A stretch of DNA of 64,000 bases from Orobanche coerulescens (Eukaryota > Streptophyta > Magnoliopsida > Lamiales > Orobanchaceae), in assembly GCA_033398695.1 (NCBI GenBank), contig CM065815.1:139979001-140043000 (forward strand). The letters run 5' to 3'. A model generated the notes under the pieces. It was not told where the DNA came from, made no database searches, and saw only the letters and a program-made list of their open reading frames with translations. The stretch's first letter is position 1; every line of letters starts with the position of its first letter. This document shows, in pieces, positions 12,554 to 24,470 of this stretch. The position numbers were made by a program, and so were the translations under genes.

Positions 12554-14565
12554 TGTAACACCCCAAGATATTCGGAGTATGTTACAGCGCCGTGGACCCC
12601 TACATGGGACCCACCAGGCTACAACAAGCGGGTACCCCTCGACTAACCATCTCGGTTAGCGGGGATACACACTCAAATAATACATCATGTGAAAAATACA
12701 CCCGAAGCAACCGACGAAATGAGCAACCATCGACAACGTAGCAATTTAAAATGATACAACACAGGGTTTGAATTGAAAAGCCTAAGTACTCGCGAGTACA
12801 GTCTATCAGTTTATAAATATAGAAAACAACCAAATCGAAATGGACAAAAGAAATAAGTAAACACAAGTGCACATGTCAACGACCACAGATCCTCGTCGTC
12901 CCAAAGGTGCTCGCTCGTCAGGATGATCATAACTCAAATCCATAACAAGAATTTCCCCAAAACGGGTCCCGGAGGTTAGCAATTACGCAAGTACAATTAA
13001 TCAAGGAAAAACAATCTCATATACATTTAATAGTACATGAAGCAATATCATTTTGAAAACCAAAACAAGACATGTCTTTTCCCGGAAAATAAACAGTCAA
13101 ACAATTCGCCGTGGGAACAGGGCTATACCATTGATCCCGCTCCGTGATCCCTAAGGACCCTCCCGAGCTGGCCATATTATAAAACAAAGCACGCACACGC
13201 ATCGCCTTGGGAACAGGGCTATACCATTGATCCCGCTCCGTGATCCCTAAGGACCCTCCCGAGCTGGCTAGCGAAACAAACTCGTGAATCCAGGGCTATA
13301 CCATTGGATTCCCTCCGTGATCCCGTCGGACCCTCCCGAGGTGAGCAATCACACACAATATACATTACTATTTCACGTTAAGCATAAAGGTTTCCAAAAA
13401 TACTTGCCTCGATTAAATAGACGATGACACGAACGGAACGGAAGAATCAAGCACAACCGCGAGGAACCAACGAAAATGAACCTAATGATTCGAATAGCAC
13501 AATCACAACCATTTCTAAATGAATACGGAATTGGAATACACCCGAAAATCCGCCTACGATTCATGTATATTCGTATATAAACAACAACGAGGGCGGACCA
13601 CAACCAAACCCTCTCGATTCCGTAAAAATCACGAAATATACCATGAATCCGTAGGGAAACTAAGAATACCAACAAGATTAATCATATTCATCATGAATTA
13701 ATCAACAAAACGGAACGAATCGGACAAAAACACGAAAACCCCCAATTTTACCAAAAGTAGGGTTCTAAAGATCTAACCTTGATTCGCTGGATCAAGGGAT
13801 GATATCGGACGGATTATTGATGATATAACCTCAACAACTCCAAGGATATGTTGTTAAACAACATGGCTTCAAGCTTAGAACACGCCCAGCTGCGGAAGAG
13901 GAGAAGAAGAAGGTGAAAAATGGCAAGAAAAACGTCTGCAGGGCCTTATATAGGGGTTGACTGCCTGCCGGACACGGCCCGTGCCGACCGGCACGGTCGT
14001 GTCGCACATCCGCCGACAGGGACTCGGCCGTGTCACCTTGACACGGCCGCGGCGCGTAGGGCCCTCCGCAGATGACTCGGCGGCGGCGACTCGGCACGAC
14101 TCGGCCGTGTCTGGGACACGGTCGGGCGTGCCCGGCGATCGCTCGGCTTATCCGGAAGAAATGCACGGCCGGGCGTGTCGGATGACACGGCCGAGTTCGG
14201 TCGGCGAAACTTTGCATTTCGACGAGTGCAGCCTGGCCGTGTCGGCCGACACGGGTCGGTCGGCGATGATCGCCAAAATCAAACGACCATAACTCTCTCG
14301 TCAGGACTCCGATTGACTCACCGTTTGAACCATTGGAAAGCTAACTCGATTTTCTATAATATTGCAAAGATTTAGAATTTTTGGAGTCACCAAAAATTAA
14401 TGGTGATATAACAAAGTCGAACTCATATGAGGAAGTTGAAACAATGAACAATAACGAGAGTACATTCGATTGACGGGAAGGACATCTTGAAAGATACACG
14501 AGGTCACTATGAGAGAAATATACCAAAAATGAAAATACAAGGAAAGAAAAAAATAGGATATTACA
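12554..14565 (-). mobile_element. Tekay 3' LTR
   Basis: It runs from TGTAACACCCCAAG on the plus strand to GATATTACA at 14565 and matches 19397-21409 over its length. Long stretches are identical, for example about 240 bases from 12556. Differences are clustered short indels and substitutions. Confidence 0.93.
13944..14275 (-). promoter_or_regulatory. Tekay U3: TATA box with upstream GACACGGCCGTGTC palindromes
   Basis: On the minus strand TATATAAG lies at 13945-13952. The next 300 bases upstream (13965-14275) are packed with GGCCGTGTC/GACACGGCC words, many of them self-complementary around a CpG-rich centre. A conserved module at about 14286-14402 lies further upstream. The same arrangement is present in the partner LTR at 20780-21100. 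Confidence 0.6.
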
Positions 14566-14580
14566 TTCTACCCCTCTAAA
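14566..14580 (-). promoter_or_regulatory. Tekay polypurine tract
   Basis: On the minus strand TTTAGAGGGGTAGAA abuts the 3' LTR start TGTAATATCC. Its position and composition match the plus-strand primer of Ty3/gypsy elements. Confidence 0.75.
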
Positions 14581-14584
14581 AATA

Positions 14585-15673
14585 AGTTTCGTCCGAAACT
14601 TAAGAAACAAACAACTCAGGGTACCTAGCACGCATGCTATCCTCGGTTTCCCAAGTTGCCTCCTCGACACCGTGTCTCGACCACCGCACTTTGACCAAAG
14701 GGATGGTCTTATGCCTCGGTCGTTTCTCACGATGCTCCAAAATCTTCAAAGGACGCTCCTCGAAAGTAATATCTTGACAATATCAATCTCGCCATAATCG
14801 ATGACGTGACTAGGATCGGAACATATTTCCTCGGTGAGAAACATGAAAACGCTATGAACATGACTCAAGGCCGGAGGTAACGCCAAACGGTATGCTAACC
14901 CACCGACTCGCTCGAGAATCTCGAAGGGTCCAATAAATCTCGGACTCGGCTTCCCTTCTTCCCGAAACGGAAAACTCCTCTCGTTGGCGACACCTTGACA
15001 AGACGTGGTCTCCCACCTCGAATTCTAAAGGTCGACGACGGACATCGGCATATGACTTCGCCGACTCTGGGCCGTCAACATCCGTTCTCGAATTAATTCT
15101 ATCTTCCGCCTCGTCTCTAAAACGACATCCGGCTCGGTCCCGACTAAATCGGACGCCTCATTCCAACAAATCGGCGATCGACATCGCCGCCCATAAAGTG
15201 CCTCATACGGTGCCATCCGAATCGACGCGTGCCAACTATTGTTGTACGTGAATTCGATCAATGGCAAATGCTCCTCGATCGCTACTCCAATCGAGGGCAC
15301 AAGCACGCAACATGTCCTCGAATGTCCGGATAGTGCGTTCGTATCCGTCATCTTGGGGATGAAAAGAGGTACTCAAAAGCAAGCGGGTACCTAATGCCTT
15401 ATGCATCGCCTGCCAAAAGTGCGATACAAAACGGCCATCACGATCCGAAACAATAGACTTCGGAGTACCGTGAAGTCTCACAATCTGCGCGATAAACACA
15501 CGAGCCAATTTCTCCGGGCCCCAAGTGTCCTTGATGCCCAGAAAATGTGCCGACTTGGTCAGACGATCAACAATCACCCAAACCATATTCATGCCCGATC
15601 TCGATCTCGGCAAACTCGTAATGAAATCCATCGATATATCTTCCCATTTCCATTCGGAGCGAAGTGATCGCAA
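14585..15673 (-). pseudogene. Tekay integrase core, C-terminal domain and chromodomain
   Basis: Minus-strand frames give the DDE core: DFITSLPRSRSG near 15610, SDRDGRFVSHFW near 15430 and HPQDDGYERTI near 15345 with the Glu kept. After a frameshift comes LIEFTYNNSWHASIRMAPYEALYGR (15190-15265). A GPFEILERVGGLAYRLALPP-like segment (about 14880-14940) is the usual end of the integrase C-terminal domain. Around 14600-14720 the frame reads VKVRWSRHG...ATWE...M-like, a chromodomain end that may guide insertion to heterochromatin. At least three frameshifts separate these pieces. Confidence 0.8.
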
Positions 15674-15677
15674 TAAC

Positions 15678-16660
15678 CTAATGCGGCCGATGCTCGATTT
15701 TGACCTGCTGACAAGTCAAACATCTCGCTACAAACTGTGCGACCTCCTCCTTCATATCATTCCACCAGAAGTTCCTCCTCAGGTCCTTGTACATCTTACT
15801 CGAACCAGGATGAACGAAATAGGGTGTGGAATGGGCCTCACGCAAAATACTCTGTCGCAACTCTGGATCGTTCGGTACACAAAGCCGACTCTGGAATCTC
15901 AAAACACCATCCTCGTGAATCACAAACCCAGGAGACTTTCCTTTAAGAACGTTCTCTCGGATTTGAGTAATCATCGGATCCTCTAATTGCTTCAGTTTAA
16001 TTTCATCGATCAAAGACGACGAAATTTCTAAGGTACAAAGTTGCCCGACAGATCCAGGCAGCAAAACCTCAACATCTAACTCGATCAAAGCCCGCCGAAG
16101 CTCAGACTGAGGCGTAAGGACCTCAAGCGTTTGCAACGCAATCGGTTTCCGACTCAAGGCGTCGGCCACGACATTCGCCTTACCCGGATGATAAAGGATT
16201 TCGAGGTCATAATCCTTAATCAACTCTAACCACCTCCTCTGCCTCATATTCAACTCTCGTGAGTAAATATGTATTTTAGACTTTTATGATCGGTAAAAAT
16301 CGGCATGCAGAGCCGAAAAGATAGTGACGCCAAATCTTGAGTGCAAAGACAACCGCCGCTAACTCCAAATCGTGAGTAGGGTAGTTAAGCTCATACGGCC
16401 TCAATCGTCTCGACGCATAGGCAATGGTCTTGCCGTCTTTGCATCAATACGCACCCAAGACCACGACCAAGCATCGCTAAAGACGGCGAAACCCTCGTTG
16501 CCACATGGCAATGCCAAAACCGGGTGAAGTCAAACGCTTCTTCACTCCTCAAAACTCGATCGCCTCTCATCGGTCCAGCATTTAACTTCTCGGATTTACG
16601 GAGCAATCAGGTAAGTGGTCGAGCTAGTTTTGAGAAACCCTCACGAACCTACGGTAGTAG
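15678..16660 (-). pseudogene. Tekay RNase H and integrase zinc-binding domain
   Basis: The minus-strand frame 16253-15678 begins in the RNase H C-terminus (RQRRWLELIKDYDLEILYHPGKANVVADALSRK). It ends with the integrase HHCC zinc domain, containing H...H and CLTCQQVK near residues 150-185. The N-terminal half of RNase H lies in other frames at 16260-16606. The zinc domain cysteines are intact. Frameshifts upstream break the polyprotein. Confidence 0.8.
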
Positions 16661-16677
16661 CCACCAAACCCAAGAAA

Positions 16678-17670
16678 CTACGGACCTCCTTCACATTTGT
16701 GGCGATGCCCAATCCAACCTTGCCTCAATTTTCTGCGGATCCACTCGAACTCCCTACCGAAATCACGTGGCCCAAAAACATCACTTCTTTCGGCCCAGAA
16801 CTCACATTTCGAGGATTTCGCATAGAGTTGCTCGGTCCTCAAAATGTCTAACACTACCCGCAAATGATGGGCATGCTCTTCCTCGTTCCTCGAATAAATA
16901 AGAATATCGTCAATGAAGACGACACACTTATCCAAATACTCGATAAAGACTTTGTTCATCAATCGCATGAACACCGCCGTAGCGTTAGTTAACCCGAAGG
17001 CATAACTACAAACTCATAATGTCCGTATCTCGTCCGAAAAGCCGTTTCGGCACGTGGACTCCCTCACCCGGTGATAGTACCCCGATCTCAAATCAATCTT
17101 TGAGAATACCGCTCCTCCTGAATCGGTCGAACAAGTCGTCAATCCTCGGCAAAGGATACTTGTTCTTGATGGTCACCTTGTTCGATTCACGATAGTCGAT
17201 ACACAAACGTAGTGAACCATCCTTCTTACGCACAAACAAGACCGGTGCGCCCCAAGGCGGCGCTCGGTCGAACATACCCCGACTCAAGAAGCTCACTCAA
17301 GCTGTTTCTTCAACTCGACATCTCTGAAGGTGCCATGCGATACGGCGCCTGAAATCGAGAGCACCGGCTCTAACTCTATAGCAAACTCAACCTCACGATC
17401 CGGTGGCAATCCCGGCAACTCGTCAGGAAATACATCAGGAAACTCACTAACGACTGGAATTGATGAAAGCTCGACTCCACCATTCTCCGCCTTCAAGGCG
17501 TAGCACCAATAACCAGTACACCCTTTTCGCAGGAGTTTCATCGCCTTCAAGGCGTTAATAACAAACTTGGTTTCTCTTTCGCCCGCGAAAGAGTGTTGAT
17601 CTTGTCCTCGGCTAACATGGTAATGATCCTCGTGCGGTAGTTCATGATTGCACCATGCCGTTCGAGCCAA
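16678..17670 (-). pseudogene. Tekay reverse transcriptase
   Basis: Three minus-strand frames join to a gypsy RT. FPDVFPDELPGLPPDREVEF (about 17380-17440) is the usual pre-RT motif. [23 protein letters not shown] is at 17170-17250. [17 protein letters not shown] (about 16880-16930) holds the catalytic FxDD. Frameshifts lie near 17295, 17095-16980 and 16800. The family copies RNA into DNA in the virus-like particle. Confidence 0.85.
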
Positions 17671-17963
17671 TCATTCCCGAGAATTAAATCCTCGCCCTCG
17701 ATACTCACAACAATAAGATTAGAGAGCCAAGCCTTCTCACAAATAATCACAGAACAGTCCCGGACTTCCCGATCACCGACAATTCTATCACCGCTAGGAA
17801 GTTTAACGATGAAAGGCTCGCAAGGTGACAAGCGGTCGAGACTCAAACGGCGTACACACTCTAGAGAAATGAATGAATGCGTAGCACCCGAATCAAAAAG
17901 CACACCGGCTGAATGAGAATGGATATGAGCAGTGCACTGCCGCCACGATGGCCTTTGGGTCAT
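17547..17963 (-). pseudogene. Tekay aspartic protease
   Basis: The 138-codon minus-strand frame contains LFDSGATHSFIS near its N-terminus (DSG catalytic triad). It then has GDREV...LILGNDWLERHGAIMNY, a typical gypsy protease C-terminal half. It overlaps gag upstream by a frame change and RT downstream. The protease would cleave the Gag-Pol polyprotein. Confidence 0.85.
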
Positions 17964-19162
17964 CGGCCCTCCTCATCTCGTATATACGCGGGCGGAGCCG
18001 ACACTGAAACTCCACCCCTAGCGGTGACCCGACCTCTACCTCGTAGGCACTCGGTGGAGGCGGCGAGCAAATGAGCCACTGGTTCACACTCGGCTCCATA
18101 GGTCTTGGGTGAGAAGAACGGCACCGCGAAGGCTATCGAGCCGATCACAAAGAAGCCTTGTGGCCCGTGACCACAAGTATTACAAGTCAAAGGTGGACGA
18201 GGACAATCCCGGTTCTTATGACCGAAAAGCCGCAGATTAAAGCATGTGAGTTCACGAGTGGGGGTTCGGCGGCACCCAAAGCTCCCAGAGAAACGAGCCG
18301 AACCACCGTAGAAATATTTGCGGCTCGAGATTCTGCTGGCCTCCACTCTTGGGACCAGAAAAGTTTAACCGACTTCGCTTCTTGCTCTCGCGAGCCAAAT
18401 CGCTAGCGGTCACCGACATATCATAAGCAAGAGCTCGACTCGATAATCCTTCAAGGTAGTACAGACGAGCCGGACATATAGTCCCGAATGGGCAGTTTCA
18501 TTCTCTGGAAAAATGGAAAATCTTGTCGCTCTCTTCGACAACTTGGGTCTTCACATAACCCAACTCCTTGTTAAAATCGGCAATAGCTTGGGATACGGGG
18601 ATATCCCGTGGTTGAGCATCAAAGAAAGCATGCACTCGAGCACATCGACCGGCCATGGACAATAATCGGTCTCCATCAACTCCTGAAACTCGGCCCACGA
18701 AGCAACATGATCTTTGGGACCAACGGCCTCCCACCAACTGTAGCATCTCCGTGAGAAAGTATTGAGCAATAGGGACCTTACGGTCCTCGGGCGATTGGTA
18801 GCGATGAATACTTTGGATATCTCCTTGATCCACCCTTCCCAGCCGATCGGGTCCGAAGCTCCCGAAAACTGGGGAGGATGCATCTTGATGACATCCTGAA
18901 GCCAGCGATCCGCTCCGCCCCGATTAACATGGGCCTGGTTGGGGTTCTGGACCACCTGAGCTATAGCCGCCATTTGGTTAACCATTTGTTGCATAACAGC
19001 CGCAATACCAAGATCGGCGCGCTCCTGAGAAGAAGCATGACTGTGACGGTCGCCGGTACTGCCGGCTCCTGAAGAGTGCGACGTGGCTGCCCCACCGGCT
19101 GCCCCACGTCCTCGGCCGCGTCCACGGCCACGACCACGACCACGGTTTCCTCCGGCATCCAT
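17960..19162 (-). pseudogene. Tekay gag
   Basis: It starts at an ATG at 19162, 217 bases after the PBS. The N-terminus is MDAGGNRGRG followed by RG repeats. The retrotransposon gag core follows (KMHPPQFSGASDPIGWEGWIKEISKVF-like, cited in part; about residues 93-120). A frameshift near 18760 and others shift the rest. A zinc knuckle is seen near 18215-18260, but its second Cys is Leu (CFNL...GHKNRDC); a second partial knuckle follows. Confidence 0.8.
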
Positions 19163-19378
19163 ACTGAAGTTGAGAGATAACAGAAGTATATCGATGATGA
19201 GTAAGGGAGGAAAAGCAACTACGATTCAAAAGTTGAAATACAATGCAAGAAACAAAAGAGCCGAATAAGAAAACTTACGAGTACTGGAAGTACTGGGATG
19301 CTGGCAGCGGTGTGACAATGTGCAAAACAAATACGACTAGACCCAAATAACCAACAAGCCTAGGTATCCATAAACCTA

Positions 19379-19392
19379 GAGCCCCGATACCA
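19379..19392 (-). promoter_or_regulatory. Tekay primer-binding site, initiator tRNA-Met type
   Basis: On the minus strand it reads TGGTATCGGGGCTC, nearly the standard initiator tRNA-Met complement. It lies four bases inside the 5' LTR terminus at 19397. It fixes element polarity as minus. Confidence 0.85.
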
Positions 19393-19396
19393 TTTC

Positions 19397-21409
19397 TCTA
19401 ACACCCCAAGATATTCGGAGTATGTTACAGCGCCGTGGACCCCTACATGGGACCCACCAGGCTACAACAAGCGGGTACCCCTCGACTAACCATCTCGGTT
19501 AGCGGGGATACACACTCAAATAATACATCATGTGAAAAATACACCCGAAGCAACCGACGAAATGAGCAACCATCGACAACGTAGCAATTTAAAATGATAC
19601 AACACAGGGTTTGAATTGAAAAGCCTAAGTACTCGAGATCTGATCTATCGATTTATAAATATAGAAAACAACCAAATCGAAATGGACAAAAGGAATAAGT
19701 AAACACAAGTGCACATGTCAACGACTCGCCAAGATCCTCGCATCGTCCCGGTGCTCGCTCGTCCGGGATGATCATAACTCGAAATCCATAACAAGAATTT
19801 CCCCAAAACGGGTCCCCAGAGGGGTTAGCAATTACGCTAGTACAAGTAATCAAGGCAAACCAATCGCTACACATTTTATAGTACATGCACCAATATCATT
19901 TCAAAACCAAAACAAGACATGTCTTTTCCTAAAATAAACAATCAAACAATTCCCGTGGGAACAGGGCTATACCATTGATCCCGCTCCGTGATCCCTAAGG
20001 ACCCTCCCGAGCCGGCCATATTATAAAACAAAGCACGCACACGCATCGCCTTGGGAATGTGGCTATACCATTGATCCCGCTCCGTGATCCCTAAGGACCC
20101 TCCCGAGTGGCTAGCGAAACAAACTCGTGAATCCGTGGCTATACCATCGATTCCTCCGTGATCCCGTCGGACCCTCCCGAGGTGAGCAATCACACACAAT
20201 ATACATTACTATTTCACGTTAAGCATAAAGGTTTCAAAAATACTTGCATCGATTAAATAGACGATGACACGAATCTAACAAGAATCAAGCACAACCGCGA
20301 GGAACCAACGAAAATGAACCTAATGATTCGAATAGCACAATCACAACCATTTCTAAATGAATACGGAATTGGAATACACCGAAAATCCGCCTACAATTCA
20401 TGTATATTCGTATATAAACAACAACGAGGGCGGACCACAACCAAACCCTCTCGATTCCGTAAAAATCACGAAATATACCATGAATCCGTAGGGAAACTAA
20501 GAATACCAACAAGATTAATCATATTCATCATGAATTAATCAACAAAACGGAACGAATCGGACAAAAACACGAAAACCCCCAATTTTACCAAAAGTAGGGT
20601 TCTAAAGATCTAACCTGGATTCATTTGGATCAAGGGATGATATCGGACGGATTATTGATGATATAAACTCAATAAATCCAAGGATATGTTGTTAAAAAAC
20701 ATGGCATCAAGATTAGAACACGCCAGTGCGGAAGAGGAGAAGAAGAAGGTGAAAATGGCAAGAAAAACGTCTGCGGGGCCTTATATAGGGGTTGATCGCT
20801 GCCGGACACGGCCCGTGCCGACCGACGTCGTGTCGCACATCTGCCGACAAGGACTCGACCGTGTCTGCTTGACACGGCCGCGCGCGCGTAGGGCCCTCCG
20901 ACAAGGACTCGGCCGACATTTCAAGACGACTCGGCCGTGTCTGGGACACGGTCGGCGTGCCGGCACGCTTCTCGCTTATCCGGAAGAGTACGCACGGCCG
21001 TGTCGGATGACACGGCCGAAGTTCGGTCGGCAGAAACTTTGCATTTCAGGACGAGTACGGCGGGCCGTGTCGGCCGACACGGTCGGGTCCGGTCGGCAGT
21101 GATCGGCCAAAAACTGAAACGACCATAACTCTCTCGTCCGGACTCCGATTGACTCACCGTTTGAACCATTGGAAAGCTAACTCGATTTTCTATAATATTG
21201 CAAAGATTTAGAATTTTTGGAGTCACCAAAAATTAATGGTGATATAACAAAGTCGAACTCATATGAGGAAGTTGAAACAATGAACAATAACGAGAGTACA
21301 GTTCACAGTTGACAGGAAGGACATACTGAAAGATACACGAGGGTCACTATGACCGAGAAATATACCAAAAATGAAAATACAAGGGAAAGAAAAAATACCG
21401 GATATTACA
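19397..21409 (-). mobile_element. Tekay 5' LTR
   Basis: It runs from TCTAACACCCCAAG (one change from TGTAACACC) to GATATTACA at 21409, followed directly by the GGGAT target duplication. It matches the LTR at 12554-14565. TATA lies at 20780-20787 on the minus strand with the palindrome cluster at about 20810-21100. Confidence 0.93.
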
Positions 21410-22774
21410 GGGATACTCCCAGCTACTCACCTCAACGAAAGATTGTAGTTGCGTGAAAGAATATGATTTTAAAGTTTTCTATTCCTCATAAATGTTAACG
21501 AAGGAATGTTTTAGAGCAAGGGGTTTTACCAATTTGAGCTGCCCTATGGATAGGTTGAAAATGTTGTTGTCAAGCAGGTTGAAGCTGTAGTTCGCCTCAG
21601 GTATGTTAATGATCAAACCTGTTTCCTCTTCCTATGATATGTACTGGGGAGTGAGAAGAGGGACAATCTGGGTCTCCAGGCTGGCAGGAGCAGGCTGGTC
21701 CTCCAAATGAGTAGGTGACTTAGTTGCAGGGCTGAAATATTGCTCTGGCTGCTCCCCCTCACTAAACTGCAAACGCCTGGGCCTATTCGGAGAGGGTTCT
21801 GGTGAGGAGTGGATTATGGAGTGCTCACCAGGGGCTGGTCCCCTTCTCTTAAAAAGAACAGCAATTGGAGTGTTGTCTGACTCTGTATCAGACTTGGCTG
21901 CAGGTGAGTTGCGGGCTGCAGCCTGGTTGGACTCGTCTGAAGTTTCGGGGTATCTATAGGTGGGTCCCTGATCAAACAGCTCTTTTAGAACCTGGGCTGC
22001 TCTCCTTCCGCCTCCTAGTCTCTTCAGCGTTTCTTGGTCTAGATAACCAAGTCTCTTATTGATGTGGAAGGGGTCAGTGTTTCCCTGCGCCACACCAAGT
22101 TTCTCCAAAATCCAACTGAGTTGCGTTCCGAACGCCAGCTTGGATTTAAATTTCTTCTCCTCAACAAGCCACTCGGCCTTGTTGACCTCACGCACCAATT
22201 GCCTGCATATGTAATCCGTCCAGTCAATTGGTTCATCCAGAATCAGTGCTCCTAGCACCATAAACTTAGCTGACGACAGTTGGTCGTAGCTACCGGCCAT
22301 CCCCATCACTATCTTGTTGGTTATATCCAACACATAGCGATACTTCTTCTTTATTTCACTCCTCTTGGCGGTTAGCTTCAGTTTCTCCGGTTGGTCGACC
22401 GCCTTGATCTTCAGCCAGGTGTCGGCTGCGCTCTGCTTAAGGGCTTCGACCGCCACGCCGCGGTTTTTCATCCTAAATGTTTCTACGATTGTCTCTGGCG
22501 AGATGTCCACTTAGATTCCGCAGACTGTGCTTCGTATCCCCGATTCGATCACTCGGTCCTCTCGGAAGAATGCAATAACGGCCTCTTTAAACAGGTGCTT
22601 GGGGCTGATGTCCAAGAATGGGTAGATTCCATTCATCTTCATCGCTCGAATGAGGTTGAGCATGTCGTTGTTCTCCAGATTTGTTTCCAAGAGTCCTTCA
22701 AAATCGACGACCAGAGAAAAGATGATCTGGTCCTTGACTGCCTTCAGATTCACGCCTTCAAAGTAGGATTCCAT
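21410..22774 (-). pseudogene. SIRE envelope-like ORF, 5' part
   Basis: The frame starts at 22774 (MESYFEGVNLKAVKDQ...) and runs 87 codons to a single TAA at 22511-22513. It then continues in the same frame for 292 codons to a TAG at 21632. The second piece is Pro/Ser-rich at its C-terminus. After the TAG more coding-like sequence reaches the Tekay target site at 21410, and the frame resumes at 12553. No zinc finger or catalytic motif is seen. SIRE elements carry such an extra frame downstream of pol; its role is unproven. Confidence 0.7.
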
Positions 22775-23351
22775 TTCTGCAAAATAAGCGATTTCTTAGT
22801 GTATTGAGGGTTCGAAAGGATTTCTGGTTTGAAAAATAGGGTTTCGAAAGTTTGGTGAAGGTAAAGTGAAAGGGCTTTTTCCGTCCTTAAAAGGAAAATA
22901 AAACAACGTCTGTAATTAAATATTCATTTATTTTAATCGGTGGTCCACCTTTTGAGGATTTTTAAAATTCAAATTTAGTAATCGGTGGTCCAGGTTTTGA
23001 GTTTGAAAATGGACGGTTGGATTTTAATTGGTCACAATGGAGGTCGATTGAACTTGTGGTTGCCACGTGTATTTTAAACATATAGTATTATGCCACTTGT
23101 GATCTAAATAGTAATATGATATTATACAAATAGCAGATAATAATGTAATATTCAGAAGTCGGTTAGGTTTAGAAAACTTAGCTGGTTGACCGTTGACTGT
23201 TGACTGCTCTGCATCAGGTGAGTTGACTCCTTTGACTTCTCGCCTGTGGTTTGATCAGCTAGGTTCCTTCGTTTGTCCTTCGTCTTCTTGTCTGCATCAG
23301 GTAGGGTCAGATTCCTATGATGAGCTTAGTCCGTCCTTCGTCTGATCTGCT
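22775..23351 (-). other. Non-coding spacer between SIRE pol and the envelope-like ORF
   Basis: This AT-rich 577-base stretch has no supported gene on either strand. SIRE elements usually have a gap between the pol stop and the extra ORF, which this matches. Confidence 0.6.
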
Positions 23352-24470
23352 TCAGCTAGCTTTTTCCTCTGTACTAGATTCCCAATCTAGTAATCCAAGT
23401 TCTCTACTCAGCTCCAAAAACCTTTCTTCTAGCAAAGGTTTGGTGAAGATATCAGTAATTTGGTAGTCTGTGTTGACTCTTTCAACTCTGACTCTCTTGT
23501 TAAGCACGTGATCTCTTATGAAGTGATGCTTAACATCAATGTGCTTGGTCCTTGAGTGCAATATCGGGTTGTTGGTTATTGCAATAGCACTGTTGTTGTC
23601 ACACCAGATAGGAACTTCATTGGCAATAATGTTGTAGTCCCTTAGCTGTTGTCTGATCCATAAGATCTGGGCACAACAACTACCTGCAGCTAGGTATTCT
23701 GACTCTGTGGTGGATATAGAGTTAGAAACCTGCTTCTTTCTAAACCAGGATATCAGTCTGGTTCCTAGGAATTGGCACGTTCCACTGGTGCTTTTCCTAT
23801 TTATTTTGCATCCTGCGAAATCTGCAACTGAATATCCTGATAACTCGAAGTTATCGTCCTTAGGATACCATAATCCAACATTGACTGTAGACTTAAGGTA
23901 TTTGATTATTCTCTTGGGTGCATCTTGGTGAGACTGCTTTGGCTTGGATTGAAATCGTGCGCATACTCCTACGGCATAAGATATATCTGGTCTGCTTGCA
24001 GTGAGGTATAGCAACGATCCAATAAGTCCTCTGTAGTGGGTTGAATCCACTGATATGCCTCCCTCATCTGCATCTAGGTGAGTACTTGTGCTCATAGGAA
24101 TTCTTGATGGTTTGGCTGATTCCATTCCAAATCTCTTGATTAGATCTCGGGTATATTTGGCTTGATTGATGAAAATTCCATTTTCCATCTGCTTGACTTG
24201 TAATCCAAGAAAGAAGTTAAGCTTTCCCATCATACTCATCTCAAATTCTCCTTGCATGAGATTTGAGAATTTCTCACACAATTCTGGGTTGGTTGAGCCA
24301 AATATGATGTCATCCACATATATCTGAACTATTAATATGTGGCCTTCGTGCTCCACTCTGAATAGGGTATTGTCCATTTTCCCTTTGCAGAAACCGTTCT
24401 TCTCAAGAAATACAGATAAGGTTTCATACCAAGCTCTTGGTGCCTGCTTAAGTCCATATAAAGCTTTCAA
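23352..24470 (-). pseudogene. SIRE reverse transcriptase C-half and RNase H
   Basis: A 372-codon uninterrupted frame on the minus strand. It begins MKALYGLKQAPRAWYETL, holds the copia RT catalytic YVDD at residues 51-54 and continues through RPDISYAVGVCARFQSKP. RNase H motifs follow (SVADFAGC...STSGTCQFLG, STTESEYLAAG, HSRTKHIDVKHHF). It ends at a stop after STEEKAS. It is separated from the RT N-half by a one-base frameshift in a short C run near 24500, so the polyprotein is broken although this block is intact. Confidence 0.9.

Larger units (their letters stand above)
12554..21409 (-). mobile_element. Complete Ty3/gypsy chromovirus, Tekay clade
   Basis: Two LTRs of about 2.01 kb flank a 4.8 kb internal region. 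GGGAT target duplications lie at 12549-12553 and 21410-21414, exactly outside the LTRs. On the minus strand the order is PBS, gag, protease, RT, RNase H, integrase, chromodomain, polypurine tract. The chromodomain after integrase and the long LTRs place it in the Tekay/Del clade. It is inserted in the envelope-like frame of the SIRE element. The coding region is broken by many small frameshifts, so it is not autonomous as read here, although some breaks may be sequence errors. Confidence 0.93.
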
